Shown here: one piece after another, positions 9,243 through 18,961 of the stretch | Layout: each line of letters begins with the position of its first letter | Numbering within the stretch: the stretch's first letter is position 1 | Notes under the pieces: generated by a model | Told to the model about the DNA's origin: nothing | Seen by the model: only the letters and a program-made list of their open reading frames with translations | Database searches by the model: none | Program-made: the position numbers and the translations under genes | Source of the DNA: Naematelia aurantialba | Taxonomy: Eukaryota > Basidiomycota > Tremellomycetes > Tremellales > Naemateliaceae | NCBI GenBank assembly: GCA_021527695.1 | Contig: JAKFAO010000003.1 | Span: 868,001 to 932,000, forward strand | Length of the DNA: 64,000 nucleotides | Direction of reading: 5' to 3'

Positions 9243-10466
9243 ATGTCCATTCCACCTTCCTCACGAGTCACTCGCCAAGCAGTGCGAGATCAGGGACGAT
9301 TGAACTCTGGGGTTCAAGAGGACCTCGAGGGTTCGGGTTCGTTCGTCGACTTCGGTGAGCAGATCGACGAGCGACAAGAGGGGTCTCAACGAGATCCTTC
9401 CCCACAACAGAGCCCGGAGCGAGCCTCCCACACCCCTTTCGTCCCGCCTGTCATAGACCCTGCTGTTTTCCAACAGCAAATGATGGCGTATATGAGCGCC
9501 ATAGCCACACAGCAGCAACACCAACAGTGGGAGCGCGAGCGATTCGTCAGGGATTCGTCGAGTCCCTCGTCAAACTTCAAGGAACCAAAAGCTCGAGAGC
9601 CCGATACCTTCAATGGTCGAGCCCCCGAGAAACTCAACCAGTTCATTATGGAATGTGATCTGGTGTTCAAGCTTCAGCCCTCTCGGTACTACACTGAGGA
9701 GATCAAGGTGACGTTCATGATGAGTTACTTACGAGGTGTAGCTCTCGACGCCGTTCGACCATTGGCAACAGCAGTTCCCCCGGCTATCGAGCTTTCGTCG
9801 AGAGATGCCTTTGTGAGGTATCTTAAGGATAATTTCGGGGACCCCGACGAGAGGGGTACGGCTCGTCGAAATCTCAAGGAGTTGAGACAGACGGGAACTG
9901 CCTCTGAGTACTTCGCTCGAATGAGAGAGCTGATTGCAGTCCTGGGTTGGAGAGACCAGGAACCTATAGTTGACAAGGCTATAGATGGTCTCTCGTCAAC
10001 TATGAAAGACGAACTGGCTCGACATGGCCGAGAGTTTGAGAGTTTCGACGAGTTAATCCGATTCGTTGTCCCTCTCGACAATCGTCTCCGTGTCCGGGAC
10101 CAGGAGAGAAAGGCCGAGTCGGCGCGCAGGCCGGAGGCGGGAAGGGCCCCATTGACTAAGCCCTTCCTCCCGCCTACTCCCTCTTCTTCTTCGGCCACCC
10201 CTTCCAACCTTGGGCGAGAGCTTCAAGGACCTCGCCCACCGGTTGAGAACTCGTCGAGTTCTTTGGGGCCTGTGCCTCGGGGATCTCTCCCCGAGAGAGA
10301 GAGAGAGAGGCGGCGAGTAGAAAACGCCTGTTACAGGTGTGGACAATCGGGGCATTTCCTCCCAAACTGTCCCCTTACGAGGATGGGATCTCGTCCACTC
10401 CCGCCCACTCCCAGCAGACCTTCTCCTGTCCCCGGACCGGGCACCAAGGAGGAGCCAAAAGATTGA
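9243..10466 (+). CDS. gag: Retrotransposon Gag polyprotein
   Basis: Forms the particle that packages element RNA. The frame is open upstream to 9147 but lacks ATG until 9243 (MSIPPSSRVTRQ), giving 407 aa. The N-terminal third is polar. The capsid-like region includes REPDTFNGRAPEKLNQFIM and LKDNFGDPDERGTARRNLKEL. Near the C terminus is one CCHC zinc knuckle (CYRCGQSGHFLPNC), preceded by a Glu/Arg-rich tract. It ends in TGA at 10464-10466, overlapping the open frame of pol, which lies in the -1 frame. Confidence 0.93.
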   Translation: MSIPPSSRVTRQAVRDQGRLNSGVQEDLEGSGSFVDFGEQIDERQEGSQRDPSPQQSPERASHTPFVPPVIDPAVFQQQMMAYMSAIATQQQHQQWERERFVRDSSSPSSNFKEPKAREPDTFNGRAPEKLNQFIMECDLVFKLQPSRYYTEEIKVTFMMSYLRGVALDAVRPLATAVPPAIELSSRDAFVRYLKDNFGDPDERGTARRNLKELRQTGTASEYFARMRELIAVLGWRDQEPIVDKAIDGLSSTMKDELARHGREFESFDELIRFVVPLDNRLRVRDQERKAESARRPEAGRAPLTKPFLPPTPSSSSATPSNLGRELQGPRPPVENSSSSLGPVPRGSLPERERERRRVENACYRCGQSGHFLPNCPLTRMGSRPLPPTPSRPSPVPGPGTKEEPKD

Positions 10467-10471
10467 GGGAT

Positions 10472-13400
10472 ATGCTTGCCGCAGAGACTACATATCCCGC
10501 CAATTTAGTGCTCTCTGCTACCTCCTTAGCTCGTACTATGGATAGTTCGGACTCACTTGTAGACATCGACTCGACAAAAACTGTACATTCGTCGAGTCAA
10601 GATACCCATTCGTCGATCATCGACAAACGAAATATACCTTTGAATTGTGGTGAGCCTTTTAGACTCTCCAAAGACCAGGCTGTCGTTGCTGGGCAACTAG
10701 GCGAGTCCGATTCGTTGGCCACGATACTCCTTGATTCCGGAGCTAGTGGTAACTTCATCGACGAGGGTTTCGTCGACTCCGAGGGATTCGACAAATACCC
10801 ACATACCAAACCTCGTCGACTAACCTTGTTTGACGGGGAGCCAAGCAAAGCGGGACCAATCAAGTGGTACGTCGAGGCCCCGCTCACAGTAGTGGGATCG
10901 ACCAGGGTTGAAAGATTCGATGTTACTCGCCTATCAGGGGCGGACATTGTTCTCGGCTACTCCTGGCTCAAAGAGCACGGAGTAACTCTCGACTTCGGTG
11001 AACGATTGGTTTCGACTCGACGATCGAGAATGCTTTCGTCGAGTGACGAACCAATAGTCGTCAAAATACCATCGTCCCCGAGCAAATCCATGCCCTTGCC
11101 CATGCCCGAGGCTAAGACCCCCATCGCCACAGTCCCAGCATTGGATTCGTCCAATTCCATGTCCAAGCCCACGTCCACGTCCAGTCCCAAGTCAAGTTCC
11201 AAGCCAGCCCCCATGCTCAGGGGACGCGAGGAGTCGCTCGGTTCCATCAAGGGAGTCGTCGAGCTCAAGAGCGCGTTCAAGTCCAAGTCGTCGAATCGTT
11301 CAAGGTCCAAGGTCAGGTTCAGGGAGGGAATGACCCCGGATGTCAGGATTCCTGGAGGAGTCCTCAGGTTTCCTAACAGCATACCGGTGAGACAACCTAG
11401 TCGTTGGATATCTCGTGACGCTCCTACAGGAAATCGAGAGGAAAGCGTCGAGCGACTGTGTGCAGTCGACGAGTCGCCAGAATTCGACCAATCCTTCGTC
11501 GGAGTAGAGACGTTGCCGAGCTTCGGTGAACTCGAGTTGACTCCCGAGGAATTAGACGAGATCACAAGTCAAGTTCCTGTGACATACCAAGGTTACCTTG
11601 ATATATTCCATCCTAGATGGGGAACCGAGACCTTGCCACCTCATAGGGAGTATGACTTGAAGTTCTCGCTGAAACCTGAGGCTAAGCTTCGTCTGGCGCC
11701 ATTGTACGAGCTGAACCCGTCTCAGGTGGAGGTTTTGAGATCAACCATTGAGAGGGAATTGGCTGCTGGACGAATTAGGCCAAGCAACTCGCCATATGGA
11801 TCGCCGACGTTCTTTGTCCCCAAGAAAGATGGACGAAGTCGAATGGTCGTCGATTTTCGTCGACTCAATCAGGCAACCGTCCCGGATGCGTATCCATTGC
11901 CATTGATTAGCCAAATCATCAACGAATTGGGCCAATCCAAGTATTTCACCAAGTTAGACTTGGTGGGGGCGTACCAACTCTTGAGGGTGGCACCGGGGAA
12001 TGAACATCTTACAGCGTTCAGGACTCAATTGGGAATGTTTGAGTCACTGGTGGTGCGGGACGGTCTCAAGAATGCTCCTGCGGTATTCCAACATTTCCTC
12101 AACGAAGTCTTCCGAGATCTTATTGGGCGAGGAGTTACGATATATATCGACGATATCCTTATCCACGCGTCGACACTCGACGAGTTACGTGATCTCACTC
12201 GACGAGTATTCGACATTGTTAGAAAGACGTCGCTCTTCCTGAAAGCCAGCAAGTGCGAATTTGAAAAGGAGAGCGTGACATTCTTGGGCTTCGTGGTGTC
12301 TAATAACGGGGTGGGAGCGAATTCCGAGTATGTTCAAGGCATAGTCGACTTCCCGGCACCTCGAACGGTTCGGCAGGTTCGACGATTCCTGGGGATGGCA
12401 AGCTATTATCGTCGATTCGTCCCTCATTTTGCCAAGATCGCGGGACCCCTCCATAAGTTGACAGGCAAGGACGTCCCATTCGTCTGGGAAAAGGGACAGC
12501 AGGCAGCATTCGACGATATCAAACGACTCATGACGACCGCACCGGTACTCGCCCACTTCAGTCCCGAGTTTGAGACGATCGTTCAGGCGGATGCATCCCT
12601 ATACGGATGGGGGTTCGTAATTTCGCAGATCAACTCGGAAACGGGGCATGAGCATCCAGTGGCAATCGAGTCTGGTGCGTTTCAAGGGTCTGAGCTTAAC
12701 TATACAGTGACCGAGAAAGAGTTCTTGGCGATCGTGATGGCCTTTCGTCGAAAGCGCCATCTGCTCATGCAGGTCAAGTCGACTGTGATCACGGATCATT
12801 TGAACTTGACATATTGGATGGAGCCGAGGCAGCTTAATCCTAGGCAGGCCAGGTGGGTGGATCTACTGTCGGGATTCGACTACAATATTGTCTATCGTCC
12901 AGGGGTACATGCTACCTACCCAGATGCTCTCTCTCGACGACCCGACTACCAACCTGGACCACTCGCCGAGCAGGAGGAGACTCTCGTCCAAGCCCTCCCG
13001 AGTCTCAACGAATCCTCTACCGTTACAACGTCCTTGTCCCATATGATTAGAGCGTTGACAGTGGTTGATGATGATGGGAACAACGAGGACGTTGTTGATG
13101 GCGAGGGCATCGACGAGACTCACGAAGCGGATTCCCTTGGAGACGACGACGGCGGTTTGATATCCATCGAGGATGTGGCCGAAGGAGTAGATGAGGATCC
13201 CGAGTTGGAGCAGGTGAGAGTCGAGTTGAGTACAGAGGTTGTCGAGTCAGAGGAGGATTCGTCGAGTACCGAAGGAACTCGTCGACTCACCGGATTCTGT
13301 CGTCGACTTGGGATGCCAGATGGTACCAAGGTCGAGCAGTCGGGGCGAGGTTTGCTCCGGGTGGGGGGAAGGTTATACATTCCCAACCATAAAGACTTGC

Positions 13401-14698
13401 GGTTGAAGATACTCAAGTCTCGCCATGAGTCAAGCCTGGCTGGCCACCCGGGAGTGAGTAAAATGCTGGAACTGGTCCAAAGAGAGTACTGTTGGCTTGG
13501 ACTTAGACGAGATGTCGAACGATTCGTTCGTGGGTGTGCGGTGTGCCAGCGAACGAAGCCCAGTCGGCAGAGTCCCCATGGATTTCTTCAATCCCTGGAG
13601 ATTGCCGATGGACCATGGACGTCGATCTCCATGGATTTCATCGAGGAGTTGCCAAAATCGAGTGGTTACAACTCAATCCTAGTGGTGGTCGACCGGTTGA
13701 CGAAATGGGCCATATTCGTTCCCACAACGACTCGTTTATCGACCGCCAAACTCGTCGACTTAGTCATCGACAACGTAGTCACCCAGCATGGTTTCCCTAA
13801 GAGTATCATCTCTGATCGGGGCTCCAAGTTTACCAGCAGGTTGTGGGTGGCCATGAATCAAGCATTGGGGACTAAGGTCTGTCTCTCTACTGCGTTTCAT
13901 CCCCAGACAGATGGGCAGACTGAGAGAGTGAACCAAATCCTTGAGCAATACTTGAGGGTATTCGTCGATTACAATCAAGATAATTGGTCGAGTCTGCTAT
14001 CCAGAGCGGCCTTTTCCTACAACAACTCGATTCACTCGACCATAAAGATGTCACCGTTCTTCGCCAATTTCGGCTATAACGCTCGATGGGTCGAGGAAAT
14101 CGACGAGTTCGAGAGCGACGTTCCACCAGTCGTCGAAAAGGTCAAATCCCTGACGGAGGTTCACGACCTGTGTAAGCGGAACATCGAGTTGGCGAATCAG
14201 GAGTATGCCAAGCAGTATAACCGTCGTCGACAAGAGGGACCAACCTTCAAGGTAGACGATTTGGTAATGCTTTCATTGGAAAACGTCAAGACTCGTCGAC
14301 CCATGAAGAAAATGGATATCCGATATGGAGGGCCATACCGAGTTATGGCCAAGGTAGGGACCAGAGCGTATAGGTTAAGTCTTCCAGAGAGTATGAAGAT
14401 TCACAATGTCTTCCATGTATCCTTGCTTCGTCCATTTAGAGCAGCTGAATTCCCAGGGCAAAGTTATGTACCACCAGGACCTGTCGAGATCGACGAGGAA
14501 GTGGGCGATTCGTTCGAAATCTCAGGAATCGTTGACTCTCGTCGAAATCGGCGGGGCAAGCTTGAGTATCTCGTCGAATGGTTGGGGTATGAAGGAACAG
14601 ATGAGGCAGTGACTTGGGAGTTGGCTGAGAATTGTGAAGGGGCCCGGGAAACCATTGAGGCGTTCCACTTGAATCATCCCGAGAAACCTGGGCCATAA
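10472..14698 (+). CDS. pol: Retrotransposon Pol polyprotein with C-terminal chromodomain
   Basis: 1408 aa from ATG 10472. Domains in order: aspartic protease (DSGASGNF, ~residue 88); reverse transcriptase (FVPKKDGRSRMVVDFRRLN, and YIDDIL near residue 558); RNase H (ADASLYGWGF); integrase with the HHCC zinc finger (HPGVSKML...CAVCQ) and D,D,E residues in SMDFIE, SDRGSKF and GQTERVNQ; then a chromodomain (LEYLVEWLGYEGTDEAVTWE) that likely directs integration to marked chromatin. The frame is also open 5' to 10337, so expression may use a -1 shift within the gag overlap or reinitiation, since the ATG is only 5 nt past the gag stop. Oddity: the RT motif usually read as MPFGL is VRDGL here. Confidence 0.95.
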   Translation: MLAAETTYPANLVLSATSLARTMDSSDSLVDIDSTKTVHSSSQDTHSSIIDKRNIPLNCGEPFRLSKDQAVVAGQLGESDSLATILLDSGASGNFIDEGFVDSEGFDKYPHTKPRRLTLFDGEPSKAGPIKWYVEAPLTVVGSTRVERFDVTRLSGADIVLGYSWLKEHGVTLDFGERLVSTRRSRMLSSSDEPIVVKIPSSPSKSMPLPMPEAKTPIATVPALDSSNSMSKPTSTSSPKSSSKPAPMLRGREESLGSIKGVVELKSAFKSKSSNRSRSKVRFREGMTPDVRIPGGVLRFPNSIPVRQPSRWISRDAPTGNREESVERLCAVDESPEFDQSFVGVETLPSFGELELTPEELDEITSQVPVTYQGYLDIFHPRWGTETLPPHREYDLKFSLKPEAKLRLAPLYELNPSQVEVLRSTIERELAAGRIRPSNSPYGSPTFFVPKKDGRSRMVVDFRRLNQATVPDAYPLPLISQIINELGQSKYFTKLDLVGAYQLLRVAPGNEHLTAFRTQLGMFESLVVRDGLKNAPAVFQHFLNEVFRDLIGRGVTIYIDDILIHASTLDELRDLTRRVFDIVRKTSLFLKASKCEFEKESVTFLGFVVSNNGVGANSEYVQGIVDFPAPRTVRQVRRFLGMASYYRRFVPHFAKIAGPLHKLTGKDVPFVWEKGQQAAFDDIKRLMTTAPVLAHFSPEFETIVQADASLYGWGFVISQINSETGHEHPVAIESGAFQGSELNYTVTEKEFLAIVMAFRRKRHLLMQVKSTVITDHLNLTYWMEPRQLNPRQARWVDLLSGFDYNIVYRPGVHATYPDALSRRPDYQPGPLAEQEETLVQALPSLNESSTVTTSLSHMIRALTVVDDDGNNEDVVDGEGIDETHEADSLGDDDGGLISIEDVAEGVDEDPELEQVRVELSTEVVESEEDSSSTEGTRRLTGFCRRLGMPDGTKVEQSGRGLLRVGGRLYIPNHKDLRLKILKSRHESSLAGHPGVSKMLELVQREYCWLGLRRDVERFVRGCAVCQRTKPSRQSPHGFLQSLEIADGPWTSISMDFIEELPKSSGYNSILVVVDRLTKWAIFVPTTTRLSTAKLVDLVIDNVVTQHGFPKSIISDRGSKFTSRLWVAMNQALGTKVCLSTAFHPQTDGQTERVNQILEQYLRVFVDYNQDNWSSLLSRAAFSYNNSIHSTIKMSPFFANFGYNARWVEEIDEFESDVPPVVEKVKSLTEVHDLCKRNIELANQEYAKQYNRRRQEGPTFKVDDLVMLSLENVKTRRPMKKMDIRYGGPYRVMAKVGTRAYRLSLPESMKIHNVFHVSLLRPFRAAEFPGQSYVPPGPVEIDEEVGDSFEISGIVDSRRNRRGKLEYLVEWLGYEGTDEAVTWELAENCEGARETIEAFHLNHPEKPGP

Positions 14699-14799
14699 CC
14701 AGCTGAGTCGTCGAATCTAATCCATATACCATGTACAGACTGATGATGCTAATTGATACTACTAAAGATACAGACATGTAGAGGCTACAGGGACTAGAT

Positions 14800-15800
14800 T
14801 CACTCCGAGCCTGGCCCGGTATTCCCACCAGACCCACCCACCGTGCCAGACCCACCTGCCTCACCCTCGCCAATAAAGTCGTCAACGATCTCGTCGAGAT
14901 CCGTACCCAGTGACGTCGCCAGTCGTCGAGCGCGCTGGACCATATAGGTCCGGGTCATGCCCGTGTTCTGGCGGGCGAGGGCAACAACTGAGAAGAGCTC
15001 ATGGAGAGTAGCACCCAACGCAACACCCGAAGTCGTCGAAAAGGTAGGAGAACTCGTCGAGGCTTGAGGAGGTCCCGAGCCTTGGCGAAAGAGACGACTT
15101 GGTCGAGAGTAAAGCGAACAATACTTGGAGGCACAAGTCAAACACTTCACATGAGTCGAGACTCGCCAACAGGTACGCGATTCGGCCAGACAAGTATCAC
15201 ATTTCGGCTCGCCAGGAGTCGCAGAGGGCCAGGCAGTCTGGGAATTAGCTGAGTTCTTTCTATTTTCGTCGAGAGTTGTGACGAATCGTTGAGTGCTCAC
15301 CAAAATATACTGATCTGTTCTGGTCTCGTTGCGGCTGCGGCGGCGGGCCCGGGCAGAGCTGTCGGGGTTGGGCGTGGGGGTAGTGGGCTCTCCGGGCGGG
15401 AGAGTAGAGGAGTCGTGGTCAGGGGTCCGGATGTCGAAGATCTCGTCGACTTCCACAACGACTGGGTCCGAGTTGTCGGTGGCCCAAGTGGGCCCGGAAC
15501 GAGACGGCTGCTGCTGCTGCGGCTGCTGCCGCTGGTGGTAGGGCGGTGGGGGAGAACGGGGCTGCAACCGGTTCTGACCGGACGCATAAGGAACTGGTCG
15601 AGTTAGTGAGTCCTCGTCGAGTACTCACCTAGGGCCCCAATTTCCTCGATCTCATCATCCGAATCCTCCACCACCACAACCTCGACGGGGCGTGGGCCGC
15701 CGTAGGGAACCACAGCAATGTTGTGCGCGTGGACGAACCGACCAGCAAAACGAGTTTGCGTACTGGCACGGCGGGACGCATCTCGTCGAGTCGCGGGCAT
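14800..15800 (-). CDS. Antisense, spliced gene inside the retroelement; zinc-cluster-like protein
   Basis: Not recognised as a named family. It lies between pol and the inner LTR, on the opposite strand. Predicted exons are 15800-15629, 15593-15301 and 15237-14800 (about 300 aa). The first intron (35 nt, GTGAGT...CTCACTAAC...CAG) must be removed to join EIGAL to VPYASGQNRLQPRSPPP. The second (63 nt, GTGAGC...CTAATTCCCAG) is in frame and could be retained. After an acidic N-terminal region and a Pro/Gln tract there is a Cys cluster, CDTCLAESRTC then KCLTCASKYC, with spacing C-x2-C-x6-C-x8-C-x2-C-x4-C, close to but shorter than fungal Zn2Cys6. The C terminus is helical, then Gly-rich. A DNA-binding or regulatory role is a guess. 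Confidence 0.6.
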
Positions 15801-15874
15801 CCTTGAAGATTTCGTCGATAGTACCTAAGTGTCAGTGAGTCTTACCTTAAAAATTTGACGTGGTAGAGAACGAG

Positions 15875-15879
<5 letters not shown>

Positions 15880-15945
<66 letters not shown>
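15880..15945 (+). repeat. (GA)n microsatellite
   Basis: A near-perfect AG dinucleotide run of about 60 bp, upstream of the antisense gene's start and inside the retroelement. It is about 250 bp from the inner LTR, too far to be the usual polypurine tract. Confidence 0.95.
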
Positions 15946-16196
15946 AAGAAAGAAGAGAGATGGGGAGTTCTACGGTGAGTGGTTTCGTTCTCGCCGAGTC
16001 CTTTATGGTCTGTGCTGTCGCCAGGTTACCGTGCCATCTACGCTACGGCGACTCTCGGGATTAGTCGAGCGTGGCAAGCATGGCGACGGCGACAGCGATG
16101 GCAGTGCCACTGATAGCTTGCCGCCATGGTGCATGGTGGTGCATACGGGAGGAATGGTCTAGTCTCGCAGGAGCTCGACCATAATGGTGGGCAGAG

Positions 16197-16609
16197 TGTC
16201 ATGACGGAGACGTCGTCGAGTCGTCACGTGACTATCCACGCGACCGGGATGGCGGCATGGCTGTCACGTGGGGCTTGAGGAACTCGTCTAGGTTGAGCGA
16301 GTATCTACTCGTCTCGACGAGAGTATATAGAATTTACCGGATTGTAGTGAGGTTCCTCAGCGATCCTCGATTGAGTCCCATAGTCCAAGACCCAACGATC
16401 TCGCTCTAACTTCGACGGGTCTACAACCACTCATCTGAGTTCTTCTAGATCGCCCAGGTCTCAGTCCACGTCCCCCCACCTCCACGTCCCCGTCCCAAGT
16501 CAAGGCTTTCCTCATTCTCTCAACGAGTTCCCGCGGAACTCGTCCACTTCCAAGCCAGTCGTTGTGCAGCGGTCCCAGGTCGCCGAAGTTAGACCGGAGC
16601 ATCGTGACA
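16197..16609 (+). repeat. Inner LTR (413 bp), diverged from the outer pair
   Basis: Same family as the outer LTRs but with several substitutions (for example CGCTCTAAC for CGTTCTAAC, TTCCCGCGG for TTCGCGCGG) and an insertion of about 16 bp within the CCACGTCCC repeats. It is preceded by AATGGTGGGCAGAG, a weak purine-rich tract, as expected for a native 3' LTR. Its TGACA end abuts the inverted fragment directly. Confidence 0.9.
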
Positions 16610-17786
16610 TGCTGGGACTGTGGCGATGGGGGTCTTAGCCGCGGGCATGGGCAAGGGCATGGATTTGCTCGGGGACGATGGTATTTTGACGACTATTGGT
16701 TCGTCACTCGACGAAAGCATTCTCGATCGTCGAGTCGAAACCAATCGTTCACCGAAGTCGAGAGTTACTCCGTGCTCTTTGAGCCAGGAGTAACTGAGAA
16801 CAATGTCCGCCCCTGATAGGCGAGTAACATCGAATCTTTCAACCCTGGTCGATCCCACTACTGTGAGCGGGGCCTCGACGTACCACTTGATTGGTCCCGC
16901 TTTGCTTGGCTCCCCGTCAAACAAGGTTAGTCGACGAGGTTTGGTATGTGGGTATTTGTCGAATCCCTCGGAGTCGACGAAACCCTCGTCGATGAAGTTA
17001 CCACTAGCTCCGGAATCAAGGAGTATCGTGGCCAACGAATCGGACTCGCCTAGTTGCCCAGCAACGACAGCCTGGTCCTTGGAGAGTCTAAAAGGCTCAC
17101 CACAATTCAAAGATATATTTCGTTTGTCGATGATCGACGAATGGGTATCTTGACTCGACGAATGTACAGTTTTTGTCGAGTCGATGTCTACAAGTGAGTC
17201 CGAACTATCCATAGTACGAGCCAAGGAGGTAGCAGAGAGCACTAAATTGGCGGGATATGTAGTCTCTGCGGCAAGCATATCCCTCAATCTTTTGGCTCCT
17301 CCTTGGTGCCCGGTCCGGAGACAGGAGAAGGTCTGCTGGGAGTGGGCGGGAGTGGACGAGATCCCATCCTCGTAAGGGGACAGTTTGGGAGGAAATGCCC
17401 CGATTGTCCACACCTGTAACAGGCGTTTTCTACTCGCCGCCTCTCTCTCTCTCTCTCGGGGAGAGATCCCCGAGGCACAGGCCCCGAAGAACTCGACGAG
17501 TTCTCAACCGGTGGACGAGGTCCTTGAAGCTCTCGCCCAAGGTTGGAAGGGGTGGCCGAAGAAGAAGAGGGAGTAGGCGGGAGGAAGGGCTTAGTCACTG
17601 GGGCCCTTCCCGCCTCCGGCCTGCGCGCCGACTCGGCCTTTCTCTCCTGGTCCCGGACACGGAGACGATTGTCGAGAGGGACAACGAATCGGATTAACTC
17701 GTCGAAACTCTCAAACTCTCGGCCATGTCGAGCCAGTTCGTCTTTCATAGTTGACGAGAGACCATCTATAGCCTTGTCAACTATAG
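16610..17786 (-). pseudogene. Inverted gag-pol fragment trapped between two LTRs
   Basis: This 1177-bp piece is the reverse complement of 9964-11140, exactly the same length, covering the C-terminal part of gag (with the CCHC knuckle) and the protease region of pol. It differs from the direct copy at scattered sites, for example PSPVSG for PSPVPG, NISLNC for NIPLNC, VLSYSW for VLGYSW and PAAKT for PEAKT, so it derives from a sister element rather than a fresh duplication. Its ends join the LTR termini without extra bases. It cannot encode a functional product alone. Confidence 0.9.
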
Positions 17787-18183
17787 TGTCATGACGGAGA
17801 CGTCGTCGAGTCGTCACGTGACTATCCACGCGACCGGGATGGCGGCATGGCTGTCACGTGGGGCTTGAGGAACTCGTCTAGGTTGAGCGAGTATCTACTC
17901 GTCTCGACGAGAGTATATAGAATTTACCGGATTGTAGTGAGGTTCCTCAGCGATCCTCGATTGAGTCCTATAGTCCAAGACCCAACGATCTCGTTCTAAC
18001 TTCGACGGGTCTACAACCACTCATCTGAGTTCTTCTAGATCGCCCAAGTCTCAGTCCACGTCCCAGTCCCAAGTCAAGGCTTTCCTCATTCTCTCAACGA
18101 GTTCGCGCGGAACTCGTCCAATTCCAAGCTAGTCGTTGTGCAGCGGTCCCAGGTCGCCGAAGTTAGACCGGAGCATCGTGACA
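17787..18183 (+). repeat. Outer 3' LTR of the chromovirus
   Basis: 397 bp, same length and almost the same sequence as the 5' LTR (one clear difference, CATCGTGACA against CATTGTGACA). It is followed by GTAGG, the target duplication. Confidence 0.92.
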
Positions 18184-18188
18184 GTAGG

Positions 18189-18904
18189 TGTTATGACCCG
18201 GTCATAACCCTTATAGAGACATATCGGAGTTAGCGGGGAGACGTATCGGAGAGACTCTCTAGAAGAGTCTCAAGAGGTGTCCCGTGAGAGTCTCAAGAGC
18301 TGTCTCTAGAAACAGTCTCTAGAAGGGCTCGGATACCTCGCGGGATGAGACACCCACAAGGTATATAAGTTGCACCTTGGGGAGGGAGTCTGACTTCTTC
18401 CCTAAGGATCAAAATATCATAAGTTACATCACTAGACCTCATTGCTGCCCAAGCACTCTAGTCACGTCTTGTTACGACCCGTCCTTGATTGACCTCAAGC
18501 TAATCAAAGACGAGTGGAAAGCTGTCGTTTACAAGGGTTGAGCTAAGTGCTCGGGTTCTTGTGACTTGATCGACAGTTGTGTAGGCATAATGAGCTTGGT
18601 AGGATCCGGCAAGCTTGGGGAGGTGGTGTAGGTGGTTGGGCGGTGTTGAGGTCTAGCGAGGTAACTTATGATATTTTGATCCTTAGGGAAGAAGTCAGAC
18701 TCCCTCCCCAAGGCCCGTCTTTTATACCTTGTTGGGGTGGCCTTCTTAGAAGGTGGTTCACTCTGAGAATCGCTCTGAGAGTCGCTCTCAGAGTGGTTCT
18801 AAGAATGCCTCTCAGAGTGGAGTTCTAAGAACAGACTCGTTTCTAAGAGTGAGTCTGCTTCTGAGAGCGATACTCTGAGATGATGTTATGACCGGGTCAT
18901 AACA
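18189..18904. repeat. Palindromic repeat: two inverted LTR-like arms around a spacer
   Basis: The left arm (18189 to about 18450) and right arm (about 18625 to 18904) are imperfect reverse complements. Shared blocks are TGTTATGACC..GGTCATAAC at the outer ends, GGGGAGGGAGTCTGACTTC with CCCTAAGGATCAAAATATCAT further in, and TAACTTATGATATTTTGATC on the other arm. Clusters of TCTAGAA/TCTAAGA words fill the outer arms. The spacer contains the 86-bp repeat 18500-18585 also seen at 8710-8795. Each outer end is itself a short palindrome. Confidence 0.7.
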
Positions 18905-18961
18905 TATATATATCCTTGTCAATGAAGATCAATGATGCTGGATGAAGCATCGAAGTGATCG

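Larger units (their letters stand above)
8791..18188 (+). mobile_element. Composite Ty3/Gypsy chromovirus including 5-bp target-site duplications (GTAGG)
   Basis: Outer LTRs are 8796-9192 and 17787-18183 (397 bp each, nearly identical, TGTCA...TGACA), flanked by GTAGG at 8791-8795 and 18184-18188. Inside are gag, pol, an antisense gene, a third LTR (16197-16609) and a 1177-bp inverted gag-pol segment (16610-17786). Both main reading frames are open, so the insertion is recent. The order of pol domains (protease, RT, RNase H, integrase, chromodomain) defines a chromovirus. Only the outermost LTR pair has a target duplication. The inner LTR is followed by TGCTG, which matches neither flank. Confidence 0.9.

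Noticed and set aside
10957..11565. 202-residue minus-strand frame inside pol
   Set aside because: Antisense shadow of the protease/linker region; its composition follows the sense codons.
15880..15945. (GA)n run as the retroelement polypurine tract
   Set aside because: It is about 250 bp from the LTR; the tract AATGGTGGGCAGAG just before 16197 is a better candidate.
15860..16162. Open frame of Arg-Glu repeats
   Set aside because: A translation of the (GA)n microsatellite with no other support.
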